Notes: a model not told the origin generated them from the letters alone. DNA of 64,000 nt from Ruthenibacterium lactatiformans (GCF_000949455.1 NZ_JXXK01000005.1:100028-164027); one strand, 5' to 3'. Counted from the first letter of the stretch, positions 1 through 8,469 are shown. A program made the numbers and translations.

Positions 1-210
1 TCGCCGAATCAATTTTGAGGGTCGTGCTTTTCGCAGCCGAGCAAACATTTTTTGGTCTCCGGCCCTAGATATGTACTCCGCCGGATGCGAAAACATTCGT
101 GCCGCACTGCGGCTCCTCTCCCGCTTCCCCGTCCTCACCCGTTTGGCGAAATGGATTTTTCCGACAAAAAGGTAATTTTTTCAGCCTTGAGCGGTATCTT
201 TTCAAATTCA

Positions 211-239
211 TTGCCATCCCAGCAAATTCAGTATACAAT
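211..239 (+). promoter_or_regulatory. Sigma-A type promoter for the AraC-family gene
   Basis: TTGCCA at 211-216, a 17-base spacer and TACAAT at 234-239, 40 bases before the start codon at 279. Bases 1-210 hold no convincing gene. Confidence 0.6.
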
Positions 240-278
240 AGCTGATGAGGCAAATCCACGCAAAATGGAGGCAAAATT

Positions 279-1178
279 ATGCAGATTCAATCAAGCTGCA
301 CAGAAAGCATCGCAGACAAGTTAAAAGTTCTGTACGAACATACCGTTTTTGAAAAAGGCGATCCATTCTTTTTATGGCCGCAGAATTCCCCCGGCAAAAT
401 GGACACCCACGCAAGGTATTTGCATTATCACAACGAACTTGAACTGGGCTGGTGCACGGAAGGCAGCGGGATATTTTTTGTGGAGGATAAGGTCATCCCA
501 TTTCAGGCTCCCTGTGCCTCGGTCATCTACCAGGGGCAGATCCATATCGCCCAGAGCAATCCCGATAAGCCCGCAAAATGGTATTTTATCAATGTCGATG
601 AATGCATTCTCAGCGCCAAAGATGACGAATCCCTTACGGCGGGACATATCGGCGCCCCCATACTGGATGACTCCACTGCCGAGGGCCGCGATATCCTGAC
701 ACTCGTTCAGATGGTGGTGGATGAATTGCAGGCCAAAAGGCCCGGCAGCCGCCAATGCGCAGAGTGGCTGGTGAGAAGCATTCTATACAAGCATGCACGT
801 CTCTCCGACCACCGCCAGGTTGCCCCTTGGCGTCTTGCCGAAGTCTCACCTGCAGTGACCTATGTTTCCAACCATTATGCCGAGCCTTGCCCGATCGAAA
901 CGCTGGAACAGCTCTGCAATATGAGCGTATCGACCCTGCGTCGAAAATTTTACAGCGCATTGGAATGCGCGCCTTCCGATTATATCCACCGCGTCCGCAT
1001 CGGAGCGGCAACGGTAATGCTTTCCGCCGAGAATAAATCGATACTGGAAATATGCCACCAAGTGGGCTATATGTCCCTGTCCAGCTTCAATCGCCAGTTT
1101 CGCAAGCTGACGGGCGAAAGCCCGCGCGAAATGCGCAACCGCATGCGAAAAAAGCAGACATCCCCCCTTCCGGAGTGA
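279..1178 (+). CDS. AraC family transcriptional regulator
   Basis: Predicted cytoplasmic DNA-binding regulator, 299 residues. The N-terminal half (about 25-150) reads as a cupin-like ligand-sensing domain (HYHNELELGWC, then VIYQGQIHIA). The last 100 residues hold the two helix-turn-helix units of the AraC family, ending in the signature region ICHQVGYMSLSSFNRQF followed by TGESPREMR. The ATG has GGAGG upstream and a promoter 40 bases before it. It stands alone, convergent to the amidohydrolase, with a shared terminator. AraC proteins of this shape often control sugar or host-glycan genes, but no target gene is adjacent, so the ligand is unknown. Confidence 0.85.
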   Translation: MQIQSSCTESIADKLKVLYEHTVFEKGDPFFLWPQNSPGKMDTHARYLHYHNELELGWCTEGSGIFFVEDKVIPFQAPCASVIYQGQIHIAQSNPDKPAKWYFINVDECILSAKDDESLTAGHIGAPILDDSTAEGRDILTLVQMVVDELQAKRPGSRQCAEWLVRSILYKHARLSDHRQVAPWRLAEVSPAVTYVSNHYAEPCPIETLEQLCNMSVSTLRRKFYSALECAPSDYIHRVRIGAATVMLSAENKSILEICHQVGYMSLSSFNRQFRKLTGESPREMRNRMRKKQTSPLPE

Positions 1179-1251
1179 GCCGGTACAAAAGCTGCGCCCA
1201 AGCCATTCAGCTAAGGCAAAAGCATCTGTCTCCGGCGTTGCTCCCCATACG

Positions 1252-1283
1252 AAAAAGTGCGTTTCCCGTTTGGGAAACGCACT
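1252..1283. terminator. Bidirectional intrinsic terminator
   Basis: Perfect 11-bp stem GTGCGTTTCCC / GGGAAACGCAC with a 4-base loop, flanked by A-rich sequence on the left and a T-run on the right, so it can end both convergent genes. Confidence 0.85.
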
Positions 1284-1298
1284 CATTTTTTCAAAGCC

Positions 1299-2486
1299 TC
1301 AGAGCGCCTGTAAACAGCATCGGCCGCTCAGCAGAGCGACTGTATACTCCATGCCGTAAGCCAGCGCGTCTTCGTCCAAGCGATACCGGGCATTATGATG
1401 GGGAGCATCGCTTCCCTTTTCCGGGTTTGCCGCGCCCAGCTCAAGGAAAAAACCCGGGCACACCTGGTCGTAATAGCAAAAATCGTCTCCCGGCGCGATC
1501 GGTGAAAGCTCATGCACCGCCTGCGTGCCAAAGGTTTGCGCAATCATATTTCGCGCCCAGCCGGTCAGCGCCGGATCGTTGCGGATGGAATCGTACCCGC
1601 GCACATATTCCACCTGCACATCCGCCCCTGCCGAGGCGGCAATGCCTTCGCTGATCTCGCGGATACGCCGCTCGGCAGTGGCGCGCACCCGCTCATCGTA
1701 GCTGCGCACCGAGCCGGTCAAATGCATGCTGCCGGGTATAATATTGTAGGCCGAGCCGGAATGGGCCTGGCATACCGAGAGCACCGCCGGGTCGCTGGGC
1801 CGAAGCGAACGGGAAAGCACGGTCTGCAGCGCAAGGATGATCTGTGCGCCGGTCACAATAGGGTCTATGCATTCCTGCGGCATGCTGGAATGTCCGCCGC
1901 GGCCGGTGATCTCGATCTCAAAACGGTCCGTGGCCGAGGTGAGAACGCCGCTGCACACGCCGAAGCTGCCCGTGGGCAGCGTGCTTGTAAGATGCAGACC
2001 GAACACCTCGTCCACACCCTTCAGCACGCCGGCGCGGATGACTTCCACCGCACCGCCGGGAGGGGTCTCCTCCGCATGCTGAAAAATAAAGCGCAGTTCC
2101 CCGCACAGCTCCTCCCGCCGGCGGCACAGCAGCCGCACGGAATTCAGCAGGATAGCCGCATGCCCGTCATGGCCGCAGGCGTGCATCACGCCTTCATTGC
2201 AGGAGCGATAATCCAGCTCGTTTTCCTCGCGGATGGGCAGCGCGTCGATGTCCGCACGAATGGCGAGGCAGCGGCCGGGCCTTCCGGTGCGCAGTACCGC
2301 CATCACACTGGTGGGTGTAGGACGGCTGAGTTCCAGCCCTTCCAGTTCGCACAGCGCCTGCTCCAGATAATCCGCTGTCTTGTATTCCCGGAAGGACAGC
2401 TCGGCATGCCGGTGCAGCCAGCGTCTGTCCTCGATGCACTGCGGCAGAAGCTCCAATACCTGTTGATGCAGATTTTTCATAGCCAA
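1299..2486 (-). CDS. M20-family amidohydrolase
   Basis: Zinc-dependent hydrolase of the peptidase M20 amidohydrolase group (hippurate hydrolase / N-acyl-amino-acid hydrolase type), 395 residues, cytoplasmic. Visible metal and catalytic motifs are HACGHDGHA, HAEETPPGG and the C-terminal APHHNARYRLDED; the lid-domain motif GGHSSMP lies between. It removes an acyl group from an amino acid or a related amide; the exact substrate cannot be read. It is the last gene of the operon tatD-permease-amidohydrolase, 21 bases after the permease, behind a guanine-type riboswitch. That link suggests the substrate could be related to purine or nucleoside use, which is inference only. Confidence 0.85.
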   Translation of the reverse strand: MAMKNLHQQVLELLPQCIEDRRWLHRHAELSFREYKTADYLEQALCELEGLELSRPTPTSVMAVLRTGRPGRCLAIRADIDALPIREENELDYRSCNEGVMHACGHDGHAAILLNSVRLLCRRREELCGELRFIFQHAEETPPGGAVEVIRAGVLKGVDEVFGLHLTSTLPTGSFGVCSGVLTSATDRFEIEITGRGGHSSMPQECIDPIVTGAQIILALQTVLSRSLRPSDPAVLSVCQAHSGSAYNIIPGSMHLTGSVRSYDERVRATAERRIREISEGIAASAGADVQVEYVRGYDSIRNDPALTGWARNMIAQTFGTQAVHELSPIAPGDDFCYYDQVCPGFFLELGAANPEKGSDAPHHNARYRLDEDALAYGMEYTVALLSGRCCLQAL

Positions 2487-2507
2487 CGCCTCGATTTCTT
2501 GCAGTGA

Positions 2508-3845
2508 TCAGAAAATAAAATACAGTACCATAAGCACGCCAAGCACCCAGGCGGGCCACTGCGGGACGTACTTCGCATCGCGGTTTACAAGCGCGCGGAT
2601 GACGCTGACCACCAGATAAGTGAACATGCCCAGCGCGATGCCCGCGACATAGTCGCCTTTATAGGCAGTCACCAGAAGCATGACGGCCACAGGCAAAAAT
2701 TCAGAGCCCGAAAAGTCTACGTCGCGCAGCGTTTCCAGCATGGAGATGCCCACCACGATCAGCGCGCTGCCGGTTGCCGCGCCGGGAATCATGAGGAACA
2801 ACGGGCTGAACAGCATGCACAGCAGGAAGAAAAACGCGGTGCTCAGGTTGGAAAGGCCCGTGCGGCTGCCGCTCTCAACCCCGGCGGCGCTCTCCGCAAA
2901 GCAGCTCACGGTGGTGATGCCGAACAGGCTGCCCAGGATGGTGGCGCTGGAGTCCACCAGGAACACCTTGCCGAAGGCCGGGAAATTCCCGTCCTCATCC
3001 AGCAGCCCCGCTTTGCCCGCCATGGCGAGGCCCGTGCCCAATGTGCCGAAGAAATCGTTGATCAGCAGCATGATGATGAACGGAACAAAACTCAGTTTGA
3101 GGGCGCCGAGAATATCCACCTGGAACGCCACATTGCCGATGGATGCCAGCGCACCACGGGTGAAGATATTTTCGGGCAATACCGTAACGCCCATGGGGAT
3201 ACCGATGATCGTTGTAAGAACAATAGAGATCAGCAGCGCGCCCTTGATTTTATAGGTGCGGCCGTTGACCGTGATTTTGAGATACGTCAGCAGCAGGGCG
3301 ATGGCCAAACCGATCAGCCCCAGCTGCACGCTTTTATCGCTGAAATTGATGAAGCTGCCATCCTCACCCGCAGCGGCCAGGCCGCTGGTATTCAGGCCAA
3401 TGCTGGCAATCAGCAGGCCCACCGCACCGCCGATGCCGATCTTGATGTTTTTGGGCAGGCTCCGTGCAAACAGGTCGCGCAGTTTGAAAACAGAGATCAG
3501 CAAAAAGACGATGCCGGAAATTGCCACCGTGCCAAACGCCTGGCCGTAAGTAGCCTCGCCGCTGGCCACCATCCCGGCCACCAGGTTCGGGATAACAAGA
3601 ACAGGCGCCAATGCGATGGGCGCGTTGGCGACCAGGCCCATGGCGATGCAGGAAATGGCCGTGATAAGCGCGGTGCACAGCAGCACACCCGTCAGGTCAA
3701 TGCCCGGCACCGCGGACATCGCCCCGGTCATGTAGGCCAAAATATAGGCCATGGTGGCAAAGGTCGTGGCGCCGCCGATCAGCTCCGTGCCGATGGTGGA
3801 GCCTCGCTGGGAGATACGAAAGTACTTGTCCAGCTTGGTTTTCAT
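2508..3845 (-). CDS. NCS2 family purine permease (guanine/hypoxanthine type)
   Basis: Polytopic membrane transporter of 445 residues with about 12-14 hydrophobic segments, of the AzgA/PbuG branch of the nucleobase-cation symporter-2 family. Recognisable are the early segment GGATTFATMAYILA and the later GITTVSCFAESAAGVESG, which corresponds to the conserved substrate-site region of AzgA-like permeases. It likely imports guanine, hypoxanthine or adenine. The guanine-type riboswitch 900 bases upstream fits this role: import would be shut off when guanine is plentiful. Middle gene of the operon, 76 bases after tatD. Confidence 0.9.
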   Translation of the reverse strand: MKTKLDKYFRISQRGSTIGTELIGGATTFATMAYILAYMTGAMSAVPGIDLTGVLLCTALITAISCIAMGLVANAPIALAPVLVIPNLVAGMVASGEATYGQAFGTVAISGIVFLLISVFKLRDLFARSLPKNIKIGIGGAVGLLIASIGLNTSGLAAAGEDGSFINFSDKSVQLGLIGLAIALLLTYLKITVNGRTYKIKGALLISIVLTTIIGIPMGVTVLPENIFTRGALASIGNVAFQVDILGALKLSFVPFIIMLLINDFFGTLGTGLAMAGKAGLLDEDGNFPAFGKVFLVDSSATILGSLFGITTVSCFAESAAGVESGSRTGLSNLSTAFFFLLCMLFSPLFLMIPGAATGSALIVVGISMLETLRDVDFSGSEFLPVAVMLLVTAYKGDYVAGIALGMFTYLVVSVIRALVNRDAKYVPQWPAWVLGVLMVLYFIF

Positions 3846-3921
3846 ACAGATTCCTCCAGTTTCTCAGTTGTTTTATTTATCCTGAACCGGCGCGGCCGCG
3901 CCGGTACCCGATACAAAACGA

Positions 3922-4707
3922 TCAGATGCCAAACATCCGGCGGGCGTTTTCACGCGCAGCCAAAGCCACCTCCTGCGGGGTAACGTCTCCGCGTATCTGT
4001 GCGACAACTTCACATACGTCCGCAATCATATCCGAAGTCGCTCGTTTGCCTTCAAAGCGGGCGCTGGGTAAAAACGGAGCGTCCGTTTCCAGCAACAGCC
4101 GCTCCAACGGCATCTGCCGCACCACCTGGACCAGCTCCCCCGCATTGGAATAAGTGACAGCCGGGCCGATTCCCAGCGAAAGGCCCATTTCCAGAAGCTG
4201 AAAGCCATATTCGGCACGGCTGAAAAAACGGTGGATCATCCCGGGGCACGGCAGTTCCGCCAACAGCCGGATGACGTCCTCATCCGCATCCCGGTCGTGG
4301 ATGACCACAGGCATTCCCTTCCGGCGCGCCAGCTCCAGCTGGGCACGAAATACATTTTTTTGCGTCTCCCGCTGCGCGTATGTGGGACCTGCGCCATCCT
4401 CCAAATGGTAATCCAGTCCGATCTCTCCAACGGCCACACACCCGTCCTCCTCCGCCATATCGGAGATCTGCTCCAACCAGCCGGACGGCACGTTGTAGGC
4501 CTCCAACGGAAATACGCCTACACTGGCATATACTCCCTCGAACCGTTTCGCCAGGTCCAGTGAGCGCCGGGAGGACGGCACGCTCGAGCCCGAATTGACA
4601 ATGGCGCACACGCCCGCTTCGCGCAAGGTACGCAGCACCTCGCCGCGGTCTGTGTCGAAGACGGCTTCATCGTAATGTGCGTGTACATCGGTGATGGAAT
4701 GCAGCAT
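3922..4707 (-). CDS. tatD: TatD family metal-dependent hydrolase
   Basis: Amidohydrolase-fold nuclease, 261 residues. Metal-site motifs are DVHAHYDE near the N-terminus, GEIGLDYH, VIHDRDAD, and LETDAPFL near the C-terminus; TatD enzymes are 3'-5' exonucleases/deoxyribonucleases acting in DNA repair. The usual HCFSG motif is IHRFFS here, a noticeable change. I start at ATG 4707 because AGGAGG lies seven bases upstream on the minus strand; an in-frame start at 4740 would lie in the terminator T-run. First gene behind the purine riboswitch, an unusual place for tatD. Confidence 0.88.
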   Translation of the reverse strand: MLHSITDVHAHYDEAVFDTDRGEVLRTLREAGVCAIVNSGSSVPSSRRSLDLAKRFEGVYASVGVFPLEAYNVPSGWLEQISDMAEEDGCVAVGEIGLDYHLEDGAGPTYAQRETQKNVFRAQLELARRKGMPVVIHDRDADEDVIRLLAELPCPGMIHRFFSRAEYGFQLLEMGLSLGIGPAVTYSNAGELVQVVRQMPLERLLLETDAPFLPSARFEGKRATSDMIADVCEVVAQIRGDVTPQEVALAARENARRMFGI

Positions 4708-4737
4708 AAAACAACCTCCTGCCCTGTTCAATAAATG

Positions 4738-4778
4738 CAAAAAAATACGGCCGCCTGCCGCAAAGCATGACGACCACA
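4738..4778 (-). terminator. Riboswitch expression-platform terminator
   Basis: On the minus strand GGUCGUC pairs with GGCGGCC (7 bp including G-U pairs, loop of 13), followed by GUA and seven U. It lies between the purine aptamer and tatD and would act as the OFF-state terminator. Confidence 0.7.
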
Positions 4779-4819
4779 GCTACAGCACCACGCCCCGCCG
4801 GAGCATAGTCCATCTATGG

Positions 4820-4890
4820 ATGACATAGTACCCGGTTTACGGCTGGGTGTAGAAACTGCTCTCCCTATCAGAGCATTATATGCATTTTCA
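4820..4890 (-). ncRNA. Purine riboswitch aptamer, guanine type
   Basis: Read on the minus strand: P2 GCUCU/AGAGC closes loop GAUAGGG (consensus GAUAUGG), then the core GUUUCUAC, P3 ACCC/GGGU closing a loop with CCGUAAACC, then J3/1 UACUAUG. The C in ACUAUG is the position that reads guanine (adenine riboswitches carry U). P1 is short (GCAUA/UAUGU). Promoter upstream and terminator downstream fit an OFF switch controlling tatD, the NCS2 permease and the amidohydrolase. Confidence 0.85.
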
Positions 4891-4915
4891 GGAAAACACT
4901 TTGAATTCCTGTAAT

Positions 4916-4944
4916 AGCATACCAAAATATGAATTAAAATTCAA
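4916..4944 (-). promoter_or_regulatory. Promoter of the riboswitch operon
   Basis: Minus strand TTGAAT (4944-4939), 17-base spacer, TATGCT (4921-4916), about 25 bases before the aptamer. Confidence 0.6.
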
Positions 4945-5181
4945 CAGTATCCGACAAAAAACTCCAACTTTCCGGCATCGTCCTTTTGCCCTCCGGGTTC
5001 GTAAACAGCCGCGCCGGGAATGGATACGCAGTCTGTACACCGGCGCAGGCGCCAAGCAAAAGAGCCCGCCCGACCCCATAACCGCGCGGCAAAAGCGGCG
5101 GACAGACTTCAGCGGATAACCTGCCGCTTTTTACAATTACACCGGCGGACTGTTGCCGGGCGCCGTCGGGAAATGCCTCAA
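4945..5181. other. Intergenic stretch, nothing recognised
   Basis: Between the riboswitch promoter and the end of the AIM24 gene. I see no coding signal, RNA motif or strong hairpin here. Confidence 0.4.
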
Positions 5182-5955
5182 TCAAATATTCGGCATTTTT
5201 GCGGTAGGCATCATCAGCACCTTGCCCGTACCACGGTACACATTTACAAGTCCCTCCCCGGAAGCCGCCGAACCGATCAGGCTCTTACCAGACCGCTCCA
5301 CCGTAAATTCAAGGCCCGCGCTCCAGGCGATCGCGTAGTTCCCGTCGATCTTCAACACATCATTTTCCAATATGATCTCTACCAATTCTTCCTTGGGGCA
5401 CTCTGCCTCGATGCAAAACACACCACTGCCGTTCAAGCTCAGATTAAACAGCCCTTCGCCGCCGGCGACCGCCGAGGAGAAATTTGAGCGCATGACTGCT
5501 TTGTGTTTGAGGCTTGAGTCACAGGCAAGAAACAAGCCGTCGTCCAGCACCACAGAGCCGCCCCAATCGGCCGCATCCATCAGCAGGAGATGCTTATAGG
5601 TAGGTTCCAAAACAAGCATACCGCTGCCGGTATATTCCGGCTTGATCGCAGATTCCCCCGTCACCTTGCCCCATACAGCTTTTCCGAAAAGGTCCCCAAC
5701 GCCTTTGATTCCTGTGGTCGCGCTGACATTGCCCAGCATCCACTGCATGGCCCCGGCCTGGATGGTAATATTCGCATGATTCAAATCACATATGACCTGC
5801 CGCTTTTTTACGTTCATCTGAGCACAGTAAAAAGCCGTGACAGCCGAACCCGGCGTCACGCTCAGGTCCCTTTGGTATTCAATAACGGTGAAGGGCCCTT
5901 TTTGATCAAGTGTTTTAACGTCATCATTGTCGGTAAAATTGGATACGCGATACAT
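5182..5955 (-). CDS. AIM24 family protein
   Basis: 257 residues without signal peptide or membrane segment. Glycine-rich beta-strand repeats such as TGSGMLVLEPTYKHLLLM, AGGEGLFNLSLNGSG and SAASGEGLVNVYRGTGKVLMMP are typical of the AIM24/TerD-like double-psi beta fold proteins named after a yeast mitochondrial protein. Bacterial members have no settled function. It is a single gene with GAGAGGG before the ATG and a promoter candidate at 6098-6126. Confidence 0.8.
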   Translation of the reverse strand: MYRVSNFTDNDDVKTLDQKGPFTVIEYQRDLSVTPGSAVTAFYCAQMNVKKRQVICDLNHANITIQAGAMQWMLGNVSATTGIKGVGDLFGKAVWGKVTGESAIKPEYTGSGMLVLEPTYKHLLLMDAADWGGSVVLDDGLFLACDSSLKHKAVMRSNFSSAVAGGEGLFNLSLNGSGVFCIEAECPKEELVEIILENDVLKIDGNYAIAWSAGLEFTVERSGKSLIGSAASGEGLVNVYRGTGKVLMMPTAKMPNI

Positions 5956-6097
5956 ATTTTTCCCTCTCTTCGTTGTTTTGTTGTCTACGGTTCCGCCGCA
6001 CGCCGGCTCTCAAGAGTGCTTTAATCGAAAAATCAGCTTACAGCCACAGCACTGTATTTGCACCCCTCCCTTTTACAGTGCGCGCCTTCCGATTTTC

Positions 6098-6126
6098 AGC
6101 ATAACTTTTTTTACATCTTTTTTCAA
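6098..6126 (-). promoter_or_regulatory. Promoter candidate for the AIM24 gene
   Basis: Minus strand TTGAAA, 17-base spacer, TATGCT, 143 bases before the ATG at 5955. The rest of 5956-6392 shows only an extended -10 TGTTATAAT near 6332-6340 for the next plus-strand gene. Confidence 0.45.
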
Positions 6127-6392
6127 TAACGTACAAAATGTAAAATATTTTGAGTTCTTGACCAGAAAACCTGTAAACGGCCAATAACGCTATAGACCAT
6201 ATTTTCCACAAAACCTGCCGGAGCGCTTTATGGTATCCGCCGGAGACGCAGCTTCGCCTGCTGATGTTCCCGGAAACTGTTGAGCCCTCAAAACTGTTTG
6301 TCCTGATTTTTTGTGGCTGCCATGCAGTGTCCATGTTATAATAAGAAAAACGGGTCCGCTGCCCGTAAATCATCGAAACGAAGGTGGATACT

Positions 6393-6977
6393 ATGTGCAA
6401 ATATATCACACAAGGCAAAGCGGATGGAAACTCCTGCGGAGCTTTCACCTTGGCTTATTACGAATGGGAGATTTCCGGGCACGCCAAAGCTGAAGCCGCC
6501 GACAGGGCATACATATCTGCTCTGTATAACGACATTGTCTTTGGCTGCGCGATGCCAGGCTTTGAAAGCTATTCCAACCCCATGCTTATGATGCGCCGCT
6601 TGGCAAAGCAGGGCGCAAAACCAGTATTCCATCTCGGGGAAAACCCGCTGATCCGGCAAATGTTCGGTGTACTGAGTGCGGCCGCCAAGCAGGAAGTCGC
6701 ACAAATGAAGATGTTTGGAACGCTCTGTGAAGCCGCGCTGGACGTGGAACAGGCGGCAGAATACGCCATCCTGGTGTGTCAAATGCTGGAAAATGGCGCG
6801 CCTGTAAACAAACTTCATTATGTTCTGATGAAAAAGAGCTGTGATAGGGAGCCGCTCATCCTGAACCCGTGGCACGGTGAAGCCCTCCCTCCGGCCCAAC
6901 CTCTCATCCCCGGCGCATCTGTGGAACCAAGCCTTGTCTGGACAGGTGCAGCCATTGAAATTCTTCTTCCCGGCTGA
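6393..6977 (+). CDS. Uncharacterised protein with papain/C39-like catalytic residues
   Basis: 194 residues, not a family I can name. The N-terminus has Gln7 followed by NSCGAFTLAYY with Cys15, and near the end come His142 (KLHYVLM) and Asn158 (ILNPWHGE). This Gln-Cys...His...Asn/Asp order and spacing matches the oxyanion-hole Gln and catalytic triad of papain-like peptidases such as the C39 group. No signal peptide is visible, so it would act in the cytoplasm or need another export route. ATG 6393 is chosen because AAGGTGG lies 5 bases upstream; the in-frame GTG 6384 overlaps that site. It is monocistronic, with promoter and terminator of its own. Confidence 0.6.
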   Translation: MCKYITQGKADGNSCGAFTLAYYEWEISGHAKAEAADRAYISALYNDIVFGCAMPGFESYSNPMLMMRRLAKQGAKPVFHLGENPLIRQMFGVLSAAAKQEVAQMKMFGTLCEAALDVEQAAEYAILVCQMLENGAPVNKLHYVLMKKSCDREPLILNPWHGEALPPAQPLIPGASVEPSLVWTGAAIEILLPG

Positions 6978-7025
6978 ACCGCAAGCGCAGCGGCAGGGAA
7001 TCCAAAAGTCTAAAATCGCAGAAAA

Positions 7026-7083
7026 AACCGGCTGCAATTTGAATTTAAACAGTCTAAATTCAAATTACAGCCGGTTCTGTTTT
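7026..7083 (+). terminator. Long-stem intrinsic terminator
   Basis: 22-bp inverted repeat (7026-7047 against 7055-7076) with one mismatch and a 7-base loop, followed by CTGTTTT. Ends the papain-like gene; unusually long and AT-rich in its upper half. Confidence 0.8.
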
Positions 7084-7172
7084 GGCGGAGAAGGAGGGAT
7101 TTGAACCCTCGCGCCGGTTTCCCGACCTACGCCCTTAGCAGGGGCGCCTCGTCACCACTTGAGTACTTCTCC
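7083..7172 (-). tRNA. tRNA-Ser(GCU)
   Basis: Minus strand: acceptor GGAGAAG pairs with CUUCUCC, discriminator G, CCA encoded. The anticodon loop CUGCUAA gives anticodon GCU; a long variable arm is present and the T arm carries GGUUCAAAUCC. 90 nucleotides with CCA. Second of two tRNA-Ser genes from one promoter. Confidence 0.95.
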
Positions 7173-7233
7173 AAAATGGCAGCGTTCATTTTTCCGCTAT
7201 TCTGTTTTATGCACCAGCCGCCGGTTCCTTAAA

Positions 7234-7321
7234 TGGCGGAGAAGGTGGGATTCGAACCCACGGAACATTGCTGTTCAACGGTTTTCAAGACCGCCTCCTT
7301 AAACCACTCGGACACCTCTCC
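7234..7321 (-). tRNA. tRNA-Ser(UGA)
   Basis: Minus strand: acceptor GGAGAGG pairs with CUUCUCC (one G-U), anticodon loop CUUGAAA gives UGA, long variable arm, T arm GGGUUCGAAUCCC, CCA encoded. 88 nucleotides. Confidence 0.95.
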
Positions 7322-7350
7322 CCGGTCTTGCGGCTTAGAGTGCGTTAATA

Positions 7351-7379
7351 ATGATAACATATCCTTCCGTCGCTGTCAA
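7351..7379 (-). promoter_or_regulatory. Strong promoter of the tRNA-Ser pair
   Basis: Minus strand TTGACA (7379-7374), 17-base spacer, TATCAT (7356-7351), 30 bases before the first tRNA. Confidence 0.85.
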
Positions 7380-7468
7380 TATTATCGCCAAGATTTCGCA
7401 CCGAAAAACATCTTCTATATTTTTTGGGGGAAATATGCTTTCAAACAGTTCTTTTTGCAAATAATCAT

Positions 7469-7520
7469 CCACCGGCAAATGAACTGTTCCGGAACCAGAG
7501 GACAGTTCACGAGCCGGTGG
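7469..7520. other. Interrupted inverted repeat
   Basis: CCACCGGC and TGAACTGT on the left pair with ACAGTTCA and GCCGGTGG on the right, separated by a small internal loop. It lies between the FMN-lipoprotein terminator and the tRNA promoter and has no T-run, so it is not an ordinary terminator; an operator or transcript end structure is possible. Confidence 0.4.
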
Positions 7521-7532
7521 TTTTCGGGATGC

Positions 7533-7568
7533 AAAGAAACAGGCGCCCGGGCAGGCGCCTGTTTCTTA
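7533..7568 (-). terminator. Terminator of the FMN-binding lipoprotein gene
   Basis: AAGAAACAGGCGCC pairs with GGCGCCTGTTTCTT around a 6-base loop. Confidence 0.85.
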
Positions 7569-7578
7569 CAAATTGAAA

Positions 7579-8007
7579 TTATTCCGCATTATCCACAAGG
7601 ACAACTTCCGTATTACCGGCTTTGGCCTGCTTCTCAACAGCTGCCATCAGTACTTTCACGGACTCGCTGGACGAAGTTGCGCCAGCCACAGCCTCGATTT
7701 TATCGGCAGTACCAGCGGCTTTGACGTTTTCCTCAAGCTGGGGAATCCACTCGGAAGGAAGCGGATCCATCGGGTAAGTCTCTGCCGTGGCTTCGCTCTT
7801 CAGGTTGCCGTTGGCATCCTTCGCATCAAAATCCACATCCGTGATCACGCCGTCCTTATAAGTGACGGACAGATACTCCGTCCAATCATGGGACGGTTCC
7901 TTGTACTGGGCGGTATATGTGCCGTCCTTGATGCTGCCGCTGCCGCCGCAGGCCACCAGAGAAAGCGCCAGCACAGCCGCCAGAGCCAAAGTAAGCAGTT
8001 TCTTCAT
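7579..8007 (-). CDS. FMN-binding domain lipoprotein
   Basis: 142 residues. A lipoprotein signal peptide ends in the lipobox LVAC, so Cys20 would be lipidated and the protein held outside the membrane. The mature part is one FMN-binding domain of the RnfG/NqrC/PplA kind; its C-terminal half carries VAGATSSSESV, matching the flavinylation motif in which ApbE links FMN to a Thr. It probably carries electrons across the envelope, as extracellular flavin proteins do in anaerobic Firmicutes. No ApbE or Rnf gene is in the window. AGGAGG precedes the ATG; own promoter and terminator. Confidence 0.85.
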   Translation of the reverse strand: MKKLLTLALAAVLALSLVACGGSGSIKDGTYTAQYKEPSHDWTEYLSVTYKDGVITDVDFDAKDANGNLKSEATAETYPMDPLPSEWIPQLEENVKAAGTADKIEAVAGATSSSESVKVLMAAVEKQAKAGNTEVVLVDNAE

Positions 8008-8065
8008 AGGGAATTACCTCCTAATTCAATCGCAAAACTCTGCTTGTGAAAGTTTTGTCATGGTT

Positions 8066-8094
8066 AGAATATCATTATCTGCACTGTAAGTCAA
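8066..8094 (-). promoter_or_regulatory. Promoter of the FMN-binding lipoprotein gene
   Basis: Minus strand TTGACT, 17-base spacer, TATTCT, about 60 bases before the ATG. Confidence 0.7.
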
Positions 8095-8175
8095 CAGCAA
8101 AATAGTTACAATTCCTATTTTTTTACTCTGCTATCATCAATGCCCGTAAAACTATCTTTCCCATCCTGTGCCCAA

Positions 8176-8420
8176 TCATGCAACACGCATGGGTGTCTGT
8201 TCCTTGGCAGCAACGCGCAGCACCGGCGCTTTGGGCGCGGGACGGAACAGGTTTTTCTCAGCCTGATACGCGGCATAAGCCAGTGCCGCACAGGCAGGCG
8301 TCAGCAGCATTTCCGCGCAAAGTTTTCCGGCGCCATAGGCTCCTACAAAGCAGATCGCGCCCAATACCAACAGAACGACCGCCATACGCAAAAAAAGCTT
8401 TTCATTTCCTTTTTCATCAT
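8176..8420 (-). CDS. Small membrane protein, apparent frame break near the start
   Basis: A frame of about 70 codons encodes two hydrophobic segments (MAVVLLVLGAICFVGAY and a second alanine-rich one) and a basic tail; family unknown. The only good start is ATG 8420/8417 with AGAGGA upstream, but it is out of frame: it leads into a stop unless one base is gained at the run of seven T (coding strand, 8396-8390). With eight T the product would begin MMKKEMKSFFLRMAVV, a natural membrane start. The open frame further upstream runs through the promoter and cannot be used. Slippage, indel or a broken gene are all possible. Confidence 0.45.
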
Positions 8421-8469
8421 GATTCCTCTTTTCACAGCTTGAATCGCTGAATATTTCCTCTGTGTTTTC

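Noticed and set aside
7469..7520. Terminator for the FMN lipoprotein gene
   Set aside because: A better hairpin with T-run lies at 7533-7568; this one is interrupted and lacks a T-run.
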